NCBI GenBank assembly: GCA_009823395.1
Contig: CM020516.1
Location: 62,001-126,000, forward strand
DNA length: 64,000 nt
Direction of reading: 5' to 3'
Source of the DNA: Thamnaconus septentrionalis
Lineage: Eukaryota; Chordata; Actinopteri; Tetraodontiformes; Monacanthidae
The notes under the pieces: model-generated
What the model was told of the DNA's origin: nothing
The model's database searches: none
What the model saw: only the letters and a program-made list of their open reading frames with translations
In this document: positions 1-55,035 of the stretch, piece by piece
Numbering within the stretch: position 1 is the stretch's first letter
Layout of the letters: every line of letters starts with the position of its first letter
Made by a program: the position numbers and the translations under genes

Positions 1-1680
1 CTAACCACATGGGAGAGGAAAGTGCTATAAAGCAAACAGTTTTCCGAGCAGCTCAGCGAAGTGTCACACGGACTCTGATGCCGCCGCCGCCGCTAGTCCG
101 TCTGTGCGGACGAACTGCGCCAGTGATGCGAGAACCAGAGCAAAAGAGGTTTGCTCGGGGCGCAGCCTCCTGCCATGATGCCGTAAAGCTGCCAAGCATA
201 TGGCACCGTTGGTTCCGTGTGCGCCACACGAGAGTGGGAGAGCTGTCAGCAAAGTCTGAAAAATAGTGCACATTGCTGATAAGACAGCAGAGAGGCAGAC
301 GGCGAGGGGGTCGGATCTCACGAAGAGGTGCTTTTCACAGACGGGAGAGGAACATGATACGTTTCACATGGGGCACCACCAATGTTGTGTTGGTTGTATT
401 TTAAACATGGTCTGTGGTAACATCAGTTATTTTTCTTCATCAACTGGCCAAAACGTCCTTCGACTTTCATCGGTCCTTTCTTGTCCTTTATTCCGTGGTG
501 CCAGTGTGTGAGTTACAGTGGCCTGCATTGAGGGGTCACTCTTGGGGGGCCATGCTAGACTGGTACCAGAAGTCCAAATCATCATCAAAAATCGCTGTGG
601 CAAGAACTTTAATTTTAAAGGGGCAATGTGCGAGCTGCATCCGAGTGCAGCACATCACTTAAACCACTCTGGCGCTGCTCTGGTTCTCAGTCTCATCTGC
701 AAAGCAATAAGCACCTGCTGGGGAAGCAAGGAATATGTTAAGTGACAGTTTAACTACAGCATATAATGCCACAAACGTGTGAATGCTAAGTGAATGAACA
801 AGACATGCTAACGTCACGCCAAGTCAGTTAACATAAAATGAACCCACTTGCGTATTTTAGCAGAGTTCTGTGGGCCGTCACTGATTGGGCCCCTCTGGAT
901 TTAGGGCTACATCCAGCATCATTTAGCTAGCGTTAGCTTCCTTGTTGCATGCTTTCTGTGTGTGTTTTCTGAAGTTGCGGCACGTTCGCCTGCCAAGTGG
1001 GTTTTTGCTTCTGGCTATTTAAAACGGTGGTATGGCCACTGTCGTGATGGATGGGAGGCGTCTGGTCCGACCCTGTGTATGAGAGGATAGAAAGGTCTTG
1101 AAATCAACAGACGGGGAGGGATTGTGATGTGACACTCGAACCCAGATGAAATAACACCACTAGAGCTACACATTTTTAATTCCCTTATGTCTGACACGCA
1201 TGATGTGTCCTTTATGTGTTGCATCATGAGATGGTGGCAGTTACCCTTCAACAATGTTGCCTGCTGTTGACTGAACATCTCAGTGTGTGGGTATTCCCTC
1301 ACATAAAACACGACCAGTTGTAGCAATGACACATTCCAAATGATCACAGACTCTCAGTCATAATGTAGTCCTTCAGTGCATTAACCATTGAGCTCACAAA
1401 TGAACTCACTCCAATGTGCTCTTAAAAACGGTTTGGGTCACGCTGGTCTTTGGCTAGTACTCATCTGTACTCATTAGAAATGCAAACTGACTATAAAAGC
1501 TATCAAAAATATTGTGCTGAAAAGTGCTACAGTTAGAATCATAGCCTCAACAATCATCCCAACAAGCGTATGAAATTTTCTTTCCATCCCTTGAGGGAGT
1601 GCTGAGCAGTGATGAAACCACTCTGAACTGCTGAGTGCCAAGCAGGAAAGCAGTGCTTTCCATTTTTAATCGTCTTTGGT

Positions 1681-1760
1681 TTGACCTGTCGGGGGATTGG
1701 AGCCACGACCTTACAGCCTAAGGGTGGACTCTCTACTACGAGGTCCTGTCGACTCTCCGA
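1681..1760 (-). repeat. Possible tRNA-derived SINE remnant
   Basis: On the minus strand the segment reads like a decayed tRNA head, with GTCGTGGCTCCAATCCCC as a B-box-like motif. Too degraded for a family name. Confidence 0.3.
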
Positions 1761-1831
1761 GGACTCGACTTCGTATCATTTCCCTTGCTTGATTAGACCC
1801 ACAATAGACAGGTTACTGGCAGGTGTTAGAT

Positions 1832-2211
1832 CAGGCATGGGCAAACTACAGCCCGTGGGCCATATGCGGCCCGTGAAGCATTTTAATCCGGCCCGCTGAA
1901 CTTGAAGAAATTACATTGATAGTCAGTAAGTCATAAAATAGCTGTATTTCATCCATTTTTTTGTTGTTTTAAGAGTCATTTAAATAAAGAGCTAAATACC
2001 GTGGGCCTTCAAAAACACATTTTCTTGTAACTTTGCTTTTGTTCATTTTCCATTGACAACAAAACACGTTTTCTGCATATCCCATAATATATTTTCTCCT
2101 GCTACGAGGTGTGTCACCAAAACACTCCATCCTTCTGCTGCTCCTCCGGCCCCTCCGTCACATTTTAGAACCCCCGGTGGCCCCACCAGTCAAAGAGTTT
2201 GCCCTCCCCTG
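1832..2211. mobile_element. hAT-type non-autonomous DNA transposon (MITE)
   Basis: 380-bp element with 16-bp terminal inverted repeats: CAGGCATGGGCAAACT at the left and AGTTTGCCCTCCCCTG at the right, matching at 13 of 16 positions. It is flanked by an 8-bp target duplication, TGTTAGAT (1824-1831) and GGTTAGAT (2212-2219), matching at 7 of 8. The terminal GGGCAAACTACAGCCCGTGGGCC motif is typical of hAT/Charlie-like elements. There is no transposase frame. Confidence 0.85.
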
Positions 2212-5200
2212 GGTTAGATCTCTCTCACTGTTTTTGTGTCTGAGTCCTCCAGTTAGAGTGACCGCACTTCAGTCCCTGTCTTTTCAGTTCAGCTCTCTCA
2301 GCACAACTGAACCCGGGTGCCATCTTATTAAGTACTACGGCGTAGATCAATAAGCGAAGGCCACGACTTCTGAGGTATTCGGTTGCCCCACCAACCCCCG
2401 CGCCATTAGAAAAGTGCTTGTCCTGGTTCCTCTCTGTTGCTAGTATCCTACTGGAGAGCGACGCGCCTCCATTTGAGGCGACAGTGAAACAGGATCACCA
2501 GTTCAGTTTATTGATCCTGCGCTGCTCTTCTTCCAGTTAGACGTTGGCGCTCTGAGCAACATGCAGATTGAAACTGAAGACCACAGAGTTGATACCAGTG
2601 CTACAAACCAGACCAATTACATTTCAACAAATTCAATTCCTCAGAGTTATTTCTTTATTTGCTTGATGTCTTTACACACTCTGGACATGTTTGCCATGTT
2701 TCTCATCATATACGGAAAAATGCAACATGGTTTTTGTTGTTGTAGCGAGGTCAATGTTTCTGTGCTTGTGCTCTGCAACCGCACACATCAAATTGTCTGT
2801 CACCCAACATCTGATCTTGTTTGACAAAGGACACAAACCTACCAAGGTCAACAAAATGAAGGACATTGTGGGTGTTTGGTCCTTAGTTGGATTCCATTCG
2901 GTACTATTATAAAAAGGTTGATATCAGGGTCTGATTGGATACTGAAATCACATAAATACCAATCACTGCAACAAAAAAAAGAGAAAATCCTGTCCTTGGC
3001 ACAGTTAAAATAGTTTTTTGTAAAGACAATTAGAAAATTTAAAAAAAAAACAAGGAGAGGAAAAAAGGATGAAATTTGGATGATCCACCAAGCAATTTTC
3101 AATGTTTATCTAACTATAAAAATAACATTCTGTAATGATTGACCTTCAGGTGAAAGACCACAGTGAATACACATCAACTTTCGTCACGCACTCTGCACTT
3201 CAGTGTTCTTGCTGTGTTGCAAAACCATGCATCGTCTACGCTGTGTTTCTCAGGCTGGTCACATCACAGGACATCTTATCACAACCTGGCAACTTTATGG
3301 TAAATCATGCCACTCTCCATAGTCAGCGTACCTTCTCACGGGTTCAACTCACATTTCATCCTGCGTGACTGCTCAGCGTTGCATAAAAAGACAGCCACAT
3401 ACAAAGCGATGAGGACAGGACGTGGAAATGACATCATCTCGGATTGACGGGTGATGGCAAAATATGCAGGGAGAGGCGGTCACTTGCTTGATTAAGACGT
3501 ATTTGTCAGCCTCTTCCTGCTGCACCAGCTGTTTCATCTTTCACTATTTTTCATCATGATTTTGGCATTTAACTGCGCAGTTTGAGGACTGATGCCAGTT
3601 TGGTGTTTCAAGTGCTTGAGCTGCAAATGTCTTGGTTTCTGAAAAATTATCACATTGCAGAAAATTGCTTTGACTCCCAGACCCCTGGGCAGCTCACTGT
3701 TTCCTAGGGTATAATTATCTTTTTGAATAATGCATTTCTCCGGGTCTTGAAGGTGTCCCCCTCGTGGTTCACCTTGTCTTGCTCTCCCATTAAGTTTTTA
3801 TCACCCACTATATAGCAACTGATTGTATTAACTTCACTCATTAATATGAAAATTAAATAAGCTTTTAATCACCATGGGCTTCATCATTACCAAGGTTATT
3901 GACTAGCTGCACTGCTGTGGCCTGTGATATTATTGCACTTCTGTTGTTATAGTCGTGAGTTTATGCATCAAGGCAGCATGACGGCTTTAAAAGAATTGAA
4001 TAACAGATTCTAAAGATACAGAATCTATAGATTCTAGAAATCCTATCTTTTTTTGCGACAGCCATGGCTTCAGTGAGAATTTGTCCACAAGAGGAGATCT
4101 TCAGGATGAAAGGAGAGCACTCAGCTACCAAGAAACAAAACAACAACATCCAGAAAAAAACCAGGACAAACTAACAACCTAACAAACTGGAGCATCACTC
4201 AGTTGTAGGTGTAAATTTGGACAATTTTGTGACCAAAGAAAGAACAGAGAGTACAGAGAATTTTTGTACCCAAAATTATCACAACACACACACACAATTT
4301 GAATGAATGCCACAGAGAAGGAAGCAGCACTCAGGAAAGGCGGCAGCAGGCCTTATCCAGACTAAACAGAAGAACCCTGCCTCTGTCGCTCCTGAAGGTT
4401 GCTTGCAGTGACCAAACACTGCCAGCAACGCAAGTTGTCTTCTTTCCCTGTGTTCCTTGCTGGAAACATTAAGCAAGCTTCCGGAAGCTATGAGCTATTT
4501 GTCTGAACAAAACCTGCCTTGTTTTTCCCCCAATGTATCGACTTCATTAACTTATTACAGTGTGTAGGGGTATACAGGTACAGTGTTGTAATGATCTAAC
4601 CAGCTGGAAATGCAAGCAGGTCCTGGCAGCTTGGCAGGAACCCACTGAGTTGGCACCGTCATCAGTCTAACACAAGGTTCCTCTTTATGTGCCTCCTGAC
4701 TTGGGCTTTATGGCAGCATCAGCTTCTCCTCAGGAGCCAATCACCCATTTAGGACCCCTGTCGAGCCCACTCAGCATATCTTTCTCATGTGTCAGCACGC
4801 TCCACTGCACAATGAGAAAAACCACGACATTTTGCCACTGCCTCCACGCTAGATTAAATCCACTTAGGTTACTCCGTGCCATGGTCTGGAGGGTTTCAAC
4901 ATTGTCTTTTGCGCAGCGTCCGACAAAACCAGAGAGAAGCAGATGGAGCTGAGGCGGAGAGAGAGCAGACACCACCCACTTCCTGCACGCATTCATCTTC
5001 TGGATTTCCTTCGAGTTCTGCTGCGACTCCAAACACGAACACCATCAGCGCAGGTGTTTGGGTGTAGTGAATAAAATAGCTGCTCTCTCCCCTTGAATCA
5101 TTTACCTCTACAAAACTATCAGTGCGTTCATCAAGCATGTGAATAGGGAGAAAATGTTGTTTAGCCAAGTCATCAGTGGCAGATCTTTTTCTCGAACCTT

Positions 5201-5360
5201 TAAATAGAAATGTCCAAGACATTTTGAAGAACAAATCCCCAATAATTGTGCCTTAACTTCCCTGTCGTGTTGCACGTGTCCACCATCTCAGAGGTTTGAC
5301 TCACAGCAGTACAGAGAGGTTTGCTTGGGTAGTGCTTGATATGGGTATCGTTTCTATCGT

Positions 5361-5436
5361 CTTACCCGGTCAGGGATCAAACCCACAACCTCCCAGTCTC
5401 AGGGTAGACACTCAACTACCAGGCCACTGTGATCAC
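5361..5436 (-). repeat. tRNA-derived SINE head
   Basis: Minus strand gives an A-box-like TGGTAGTTGAGTGT and, about 30 nt on, GTTGTGGGTTTGATCC (B box), the internal Pol III promoter arrangement of fish tRNA-derived SINEs. It does not fold into an intact tRNA. Confidence 0.55.
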
Positions 5437-6063
5437 ATTATTTGACTCAGCTGGAGTACAAAGGTGTTTTACTGCTTTATGTTACTATGGCATAATATTT
5501 TTTGGATATATGCCATATGCATGGTGCAATGTACTTAACCAGCTATCACACTTACAACTCAATAATACTGTCAAATTAAGTATTCTGCTGGGTAGGTGAT
5601 TTCCTTCCGGGATAAGCAGTGCATGGACCACACTTCATGTCAGCAGAGGAGGCAGAGAACATTTTTTTTTACAAAAAAAGACCAAACTATGGAAAGACTG
5701 TCTCTCAGTTAGTATTGGTGAAGTCTCCATAGAAGAATTTATCTGCATAAGAAATATGAAATATGCCACATGAGAGGATTAGTCGCATGCAAACGAGTGA
5801 GTAGAGCAAAATGAATGCTGCATTAGTAGACAGGCGGCGCCCAGCTCTTCTTCAAGCCCAGGAAGCATCGGTCAGTTGGTCAGTGGGAGCCCAGCATGGT
5901 GCTTCTTCTCGCTTGATCACTCCTTGTCCACTGGATGGTGAAGGGGAGGAGCTCAGCAGATCAGAGCGCCAGCGTCTGACTGGTTTTTAAGAGACAGCAG
6001 CTTGAGTTCACTTCCTGCCTGCTGAGCACACATCTGGCTAACACACAGACACGCACAAGAACT

Positions 6064-6183
<120 letters not shown>

Positions 6184-7824
6184 GAATAACTAAAGGTAGC
6201 AATCAGTGATCCAGATGAACAGTCGGGGGCCAGACACTGGTAGCCAATCAACCCTCATTCTAATTTGTGATGGCAAAAAAACAAAAGCATGGATGCTGAT
6301 TTCTCTGGCTCAAGTCAGAAAGTATGTTGAGAGCTGAATGGACCAAATTTGAAACAATTGAGGAGAAAGACATTGTGAAATCTAGTGCGACGTCTCACCA
6401 ACAATGGTAAAGTAACCTTGTGAAATATAAATTCCCCCAAATGGTGGCTGCATTGTGTCCTGTTGTCTTCATGGGATGGTCAATGCCTGGCATGATGCCT
6501 GCAGGCGGGCTGAGGATCTTTCTGCTTTGTTTTGGTGCACATGCACTACACAACCCTGACATCTAGCAATGATTTGTTGTGCACATACAGTCGTTGCTCC
6601 TCTGAAAATAAGCTTACATGGTAAAAGTCTGGGGCCGTTGTATTCTGTATCAGGGGGTTCTCAGCTTTACTCTGTTGTGTAAAGTTGTAGCTTGTTGGAT
6701 CTTCAGCGATGGTGTTGTGGTTTGAAGTGTGGCTATGCTACGAGCAGCACTGTCCTGCTCAACACTGCAATGCAAGACACAGCTTTTTCTTCTTTATGCA
6801 TAACATTTTTTCAACTTCCATTTGAAAAGTGTCTGACTAGTTCACTGGCCTGTTGCATGGTCAACATTACTCAGTCTTAGCATGTTGTCAAAATGAATTT
6901 CATACATGACTTCAGTTTGTGTTCTTTCCCTTCACTTTGTGTCCACATTTCATCCCACAACACTTTTTGTCAGTGTGTGCTAATGCACTTTTCTCAGCGA
7001 CTGCACAGATTATATTGATGTCAAACCGCTCCTGTTTTATAAGCTGCAGTGCACAAAGACCAAATCATCAGAATCATACTAACATCTTGTGGCACCACCT
7101 CAGCCTTGTTTCCTGATGTGTTTCCTGATCAGATCCAGTCAGAGAGATAGTGAGAGGAACTGCGTCTGTCCCACTGGAAAGATAATCCTATTACACTACT
7201 GTGCTGTGTGCATTGCACCATTCATTTCCAGTCCTCTCCCATCAGCGGCTGTGATATTCAGCAGAAGCCAGACTACAGATCCATTGTGAATGAGTCACAT
7301 TTTAAAAAGTGTTGCAGAATAAGTAGCAAGATATATTTATTGTGATTCTGGCACCCAGTGCAAACTGTCCAACATATGGCAAGGAGGTAAAATCTTCATC
7401 AGAATTTTAATAATTCAAAAATAACTGCATTTGCTCCAGAACTGATTGTGAAAAAATGTTTTTTCTTTTTTTTTTTTTTCTTTTTTAAGCTCAGTCTTGT
7501 TAGTTGTGAAAGAGAAAATGAATAGCATTGGATCTACAACATTAGGCAACAATGCATTTGCCAATAAGTATAAATAAGTTTGATGGTTTGATTCTTATGT
7601 GTCAGTTTAATTATGAGATGGCTTTATGTAATACACACAAAGCAACTGCGTTTCTTCTGATTTCAGAGGAATTGTTTTCAAGTCAGCTCTTGCGCTCAGC
7701 TAAAAGTGCACACGACAATGACTTGTACGCCCCTGTGCTGATGATTTTAAACATGATTGTTCAATGTTTTGTGTCTTGACCTAATCAGAAACCCCTTCTC
7801 TCCCTTTTTCCATTTTCTTCACAG

Positions 7825-50286
<42,462 letters not shown>

Positions 50287-50469
50287 CATCGCGCTAGCTA
50301 CCTTGACACCAACAGGACCCTCCCCGCACCGACCCCCCCTCTTTGGTTTCCTGTAGCATCTCTCCAGTCAGCCACAAGTTGTCGTGGCCTCCAGTCAGTC
50401 CAGCTCCTCAACTACTATGCAACGCTGCAGTATCGCATGAAGAAAACACACACCGTTTCTCTTTTGAGG

Positions 50470-50472
<3 letters not shown>

Positions 50473-50505
<33 letters not shown>
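50473..50505 (+). repeat. (CTG)11 in the stk32c 3' UTR
   Basis: 33-nt pure CTG run 187 nt after the stk32c stop. Confidence 0.95.
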
Positions 50506-50507
<2 letters not shown>

Positions 50508-50667
50508 CTGCCAGCGTGACGACATCCTCAGCAATAGTCCGCGGGTGTTTTTTTTTGTCCAGAAGGGGGCGGGGCAGCCTCCTCCAGTGTGACGGCTGAA
50601 TAATTCAGATGGGCTGTGTCTGAGCTCAGCCGCCTCTTCCATCCCACGTGCACGCTCATGCTTTAGC

Positions 50668-50670
50668 CCC

Positions 50671-50721
<51 letters not shown>
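50668..50721 (+). repeat. (CT)n tract
   Basis: CT repeat with one GT interruption, probably within stk32c 3' UTR. Confidence 0.95.
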
Positions 50722-50724
<3 letters not shown>

Positions 50725-51403
50725 CCTTTTGTTGGTGACACAGCGGACGAGGAAATTGCGCACTGAAGGTGGCGCACTGGCGACGATCAGTATTTGGCAG
50801 CGCAGTGTTTTTGTGTTGCAGTTGGGTTCGATGTGATGATGAGGAGCAGGTTGTTTCTCACTATTGACCAGCTCAGTGATCTAATGACAAGGTCTGGCTC
50901 GGCACTCTTGCCTGGCATACATAACTTTTGGGATCAATCTCGTTCAAAATCTTTCATTGGAGAAACAAATATCGATCAGCGCCACCTAAAGTTTTCCTTA
51001 GAATCAACTCAGCAGAAGCTGCAGACGTCACCTTGAGAAGATCTTGATCAGCATGAAGGCAGCGAAACCCTTTAGCACGAGTTTACAGGCTGGTACTTTG
51101 ACATGTAGCTGCCCCTGGTTGCCCCCCCACCCCACCCCACCCCCCACACCCTGCCAGCATACAGTATATAGGCGAGCAAGTTGATAGTGACAGTGTGAGG
51201 TGGCGCCATTTCATCTCAGTCTAACCACCAGGGAACATGTAGCAGAAGTCCACCTTCAAAACCATGAGGCCTGTGTAAATAGCTGATATATATATACATA
51301 TACATATATATATGTATATATATATATATACACACAGAGTGTCGGGAATTTAACTCACCACAGTTTTATGTGGGTCGACGAACATCGACGTATCCAAACT
51401 AAT

Positions 51404-51409
51404 AATAAA
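51404..51409 (+). terminator. stk32c: Candidate stk32c polyadenylation signal AATAAA
   Basis: First canonical AATAAA downstream of the stk32c stop codon, about 1.1 kb away. No clear GU-rich downstream element was recognised, so the true site could be one of the later hexamers at 51899 or 53273. Confidence 0.3.
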
Positions 51410-52520
51410 GGGGAGTTGGCTGAAGCTCCGCGCTGCTTCTCTCAGCTCTTCGTTCCAAGTGTGCAGGCACAACCTGTCGGCAAGATATAGGCCAAAGCGT
51501 TTTCTACCATTTGCAGAATCATTTCTAAGGAATCGAGCGTGAATGTGTGTCTCCGTTTCCCCGCTACAACATCAAGTCGCTGTTCCTCTTCTGCCAGGAA
51601 GAAATGCAACATTCATGCTGATAACAGTACAACTGTTGCGCGGGTCGGGAGGCGCCGTTAACGGCGGCAATGAGACCGTCTGAGGTCAAAAGGTCGTTGA
51701 CGCAACCCTGTCATTAGCTCGCACAAAGACAGCAGGTTGCTAATTGAAGCTAGACCTTTTCCCGCCGCAAGATGAACGTTCAGTTCTTGTAGTAGTGAGT
51801 TGAAGGCGATGTCATTTCTTTGCTAGCAGTCCATCGTAGCTCTTGTTTCGTGATGCGCTATCAGCCTGCAGGGCCGAGCTAACTGAAGCCGCTGCTAAAA
51901 TAAAACATCCGTCCTGTTTCCCCTAGAAAGCTTCACAAAGACGTCTCAGCGCATTCTTCTCTGTGGTTAGCACGCAGAGCTAACTCTTGGTGAGCGGCGC
52001 CGAGTCGTGAAGCAGCGACCCAGACGTTTGGCGTGATTGGACGAGGTGTCGGAAAATAGTCCAGGATTTCCTTCTGGAGAAGAAAGGACTTTGTAGCGGA
52101 ACGAGGATCGGCCCAGATTTGACAGCAATAATAACGTTCCAAGCGTCTCGTCCTATTGGACGACGTGTTTTCTGCTGCTGAGTTGCTGTTTGATGGAGGC
52201 CCTTCATTAACTCCTCCCACTACAGAGTCTCAATTATCTTCAGCAAGCAGGTTTCTGTTTAGCATCCTGAAGGAAACCTTGAGTCCAGGCCTCCTGCTTC
52301 AGAGTACTTTACTTATTGTAGTTACTATACTTCATATAATACTTTACAACAGTCCATCACTTTATAATAAGTAAAGACTTTCAGCAGTTAGTAAAGTGTT
52401 ACTAAATATTTTATGAGTAATTTATGAAGCATTGTTCCTACATGAATAAACATTAGTCATTAGTCATTTGTAAACACAGTTACGCAGTTTTTGTTACTTG
52501 AATTGTTTATTGATTGTGTA

Positions 52521-52979
52521 CGGGAGCGCATTGCTGCCATCCTAAAAAAAAAAACAAGGCTCAGTGTCACGTTATAACTCTTGTTTTATGAAATAACGTC
52601 ATCATTTTCACGTTATAACGTGACTGAGAGGACATTCAAAAACGCTTCGAGATCTTAACGTAGCTTAACATCCAAAAACAACCAACAACTATCACCAAAT
52701 TTCATGTGGGCAATACAGGAATTTAAAATTCAAGTTGGGCACGACTACAGATGTCCACGTGAAATATGCTAATAATTGATGGCTGTTTTGGGTCATTAAG
52801 CTACGTTAAGATCTCCTCTCAGTCTCACGTTATAACGTGAAAATTATCACGGAAAATCGTGAAACTATCACGTTATTTCCTGAAAGAATCACGTTATAAC
52901 TGAAAAAACGTGAAAGTGTCATGTGATGACGTGATACTGACCCCCCTTTTTTTTCCAGGATGGCAGCAATGCGCTTCCG
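52521..52979. mobile_element. Foldback MITE with CACGTTATAACGTG palindromes
   Basis: 459-bp element. The ends are inverted copies of CGGRAGCGCATTGCTGCCAT CCT next to an A/T run. Inner parts also pair: CGAGATCTTAACGTAGCTTAA (from 52648) mirrors TTAAGCTACGTTAAGATCT (52796-52814). Thus most of the element is two arms of a long imperfect hairpin around a loop of about 100 nt. The 8-bp flank ATTGTGTA occurs at 52513-52520 and 52982-52989, a likely target duplication. CACGTTATAACGTG-type palindromes occur in both arms. Superfamily not assigned (hAT- or MULE-like TSD length). Confidence 0.82.
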
Positions 52980-53679
52980 GAATTGTGTATTAATACTTTA
53001 AAAATGATGGATGAAGGTTAGGGCAGGCTAGCCCTGACCCTGATCCTAATCAATACATATTAATCAAACAACACAGAAGAGCTGTGTTGACAAATCAAGA
53101 AACAAAAACACTCATAACTGCTAAAAGTAGGTACTTATGATTATAAAGTGTAAACTGGGAGAAACTCCCACCAGAACTATTTTGTTGATGTTTTTAACGG
53201 CTCTACATGTAAGAGAAAAATAGCATATATATGTATACAGTATTTGATTTGTGATTGAACAGTCTGCTGATGAATAAAAACAGATTAGAATGAAGAGGCT
53301 GCGTTAATTAAGTGGCATCTCCCGTCATATTTAATAAATAGTGTTCAGCCCTGTGCTTTCTTTGCATGCACCTTTACAGTGTAGCCGCTTCTTTGCCAAA
53401 GCCGCTACATCTGAGCATGCACAAGCTTTGGCCAATAGGGTCCCTGGGTGCTCACACGGGTACAGTGACCACTAGTGGCCACACTAGGGCGGGACGGCCC
53501 CCTGGAAATGTTTTCCGGGTGGTAAATTTTGTGAACTTTAAAAGTGTACAAAAACAATTCTGGATTGAATTTCAGTGTTTGGCAGGCATGACATCTGATA
53601 TGCAGTTTCCTGTGTAACAACATTCCATGGATTGTCTTCATGTTCAGTATTCAGGCTCCCTTGTTGATGAGTGGGGTGA

Positions 53680-53681
<2 letters not shown>

Positions 53682-53741
<60 letters not shown>
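53682..53741 (+). repeat. (CT)n microsatellite
   Basis: About 60 nt of pure CT in the intergenic region. Confidence 0.97.
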
Positions 53742-53744
<3 letters not shown>

Positions 53745-54603
53745 GGTTTAAGTGTTGCATTAGCGTCTCGGTTTGAACCTCGTAGGCTTTCACTTCAAGT
53801 CAATGCAGAACTTGAACATTTTCTTCATGGATCATGGACTTGCCTCCATCTGTAGAAAGAGGAGTTTTCCCAGCCTTCTGTTTCTAAAGACTCATTTTAA
53901 GCAGGTCAACATCAGGTCAATGCATCATGAACATTTGTAAATTAATAATGAATTTTGACAGCTAATTCAATCCTTTCTCAAAGTGACTGCTCTTTGTTTC
54001 TTCTTGGTATTTGTTCCTGGATATCAGTGACCCTGATTGGTGGTCACGTGCTCGCTGCTCCCTTCAAACCTTCCTTTTATGTGTAAATGTTCTGGTTGCT
54101 GTGGGAGGGGAAAATAAAAAGCATTGTGCTCGTAGTGTTTGACCAGCATGTCTTCTCTTCATGTGGCCATGAGCGCTCTGGAGATGTGCTGCCTTGCTGT
54201 CTAGGTGTCTTCAACTCTGTGGACGTGGGTTCCAAACTTCAGCGTCCTGTCGAGGAAAACTACCCAGCCCTCTCCCCCCAGCCCCCCCCGCTACGCCTCA
54301 TGGTGATCCGGTTTAGCGTGATGTTGCCGTGCTGCAGGGTTTCTATGAGAGTCGGTGAAAAGCCTTGTTACTGTAGCAACTGGAACTGCTCCATGTGTTT
54401 GGAAAAGAAGAAGTGCTGCTTTAACCGCTTTGATAAAGAAATAAATCTTCTTCCAGTAAACCGACGCCTCAGTGTCTTCTCTGTCAAGCTGGAAGTTTCT
54501 CACTGGACAGTAGAGGGCAACAAAGAGCAACTGGTGCAACTTCACCTTAGGGACACGCCCACTTTCACTTGCTGTATGGTGACGAAGTCAGCTGCCACTA
54601 AAT

Positions 54604-54605
<2 letters not shown>

Positions 54606-54634
<29 letters not shown>
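54606..54634 (+). repeat. (GT)n microsatellite
   Basis: About 29 nt of GT, close to the plac9 3' end. Confidence 0.95.
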
Positions 54635-54795
54635 ATTAATAGCATTTAATTACATGCTGCTAGTTCAACATCCACACTTGTCCTTTCCTCATTAGCTTGG
54701 CTCAAAGTCTGTGATGTCTTCTTCTATGGTTTTGGCAACATGCAGTGATTGCATGACAAGGGAGAAACAGTAAACAGTGCAGAGCAGTTTGGGTT

Positions 54796-54801
54796 TTTAT
54801 T
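54796..54801 (-). terminator. plac9: plac9 polyadenylation signal AATAAA
   Basis: Minus-strand AATAAA 84 nt past the plac9 stop codon, inside a short T/A-rich stretch. It gives a compact 3' UTR of about 110 nt and supports the predicted gene end. Confidence 0.65.
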
Positions 54802-54885
54802 TTTTAAAAAGTCCATTTTGCTGTGCAAGAACAAACATTTCAGACGACATGCGACGGACGAAGCTCATGCAGACTTTGGGCCATT

Positions 54886-55035
54886 TTAAGAGCGACTTCT
54901 TCCCTCAGGATCTTCTAAGATATCCACGGTCGTCCTTCCCACGTTGTCCAAAAGAGGGCGCCACTTGGGGTCCTGGACGGCCTGGAGCAGAGCAGCCAGC
55001 TCGGACTCCAGGTTCTCCACCGTGTCCTCCACTTT
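54886..55035 (-). CDS. plac9: plac9 coding exon 3 and stop
   Basis: 150 nt, 49 codons and TAA. It encodes KVEDTVENLESELAALLQAV, then QDPKWRPLLDN and a tail ending GRSRS. Hydrophobic residues fall at heptad spacing (V, V, L, L, L), consistent with a short amphipathic helix. Acceptor is GTCTCATGCAG. The tail is unlike the Pro-rich mammalian end. Confidence 0.86.
   Translation of the reverse strand, partial: KVEDTVENLESELAALLQAVQDPKWRPLLDNVGRTTVDILEDPEGRSRS

Larger units (their letters stand above)
50287..51430 (+). other. stk32c: Probable stk32c 3' untranslated region
   Basis: Sequence after the stk32c stop. It contains (CTG)11 at 50473-50505, a (CT)n tract at 50668-50721, a C-rich block at 51122-51148 and an AT-rich palindromic stretch at 51284-51331. 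The first AATAAA is at 51404-51409, so this end is a guess. Others occur at 51899-51904 and 53273-53278. No reading frame here looks coding. Confidence 0.45.
51431..54795. other. Intergenic region between convergent stk32c and plac9
   Basis: Contains the foldback MITE (52521-52979), a (CT)n tract (53682-53741) and a GT tract (54606-54634). A moderately CpG-rich stretch lies at 51600-52150 without a recognisable gene. It may include distal stk32c 3' UTR. Confidence 0.6.

Noticed and set aside
9..266. Possible first exon of stk32c starting MGEES
   Set aside because: Met-Gly start is attractive because of STK32A/B, but the frame lacks the acidic motif and a donor in the required phase.
5361..5436. 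Functional tRNA gene
   Set aside because: A and B boxes are present but no cloverleaf or acceptor stem can be drawn. Treated as a SINE head.
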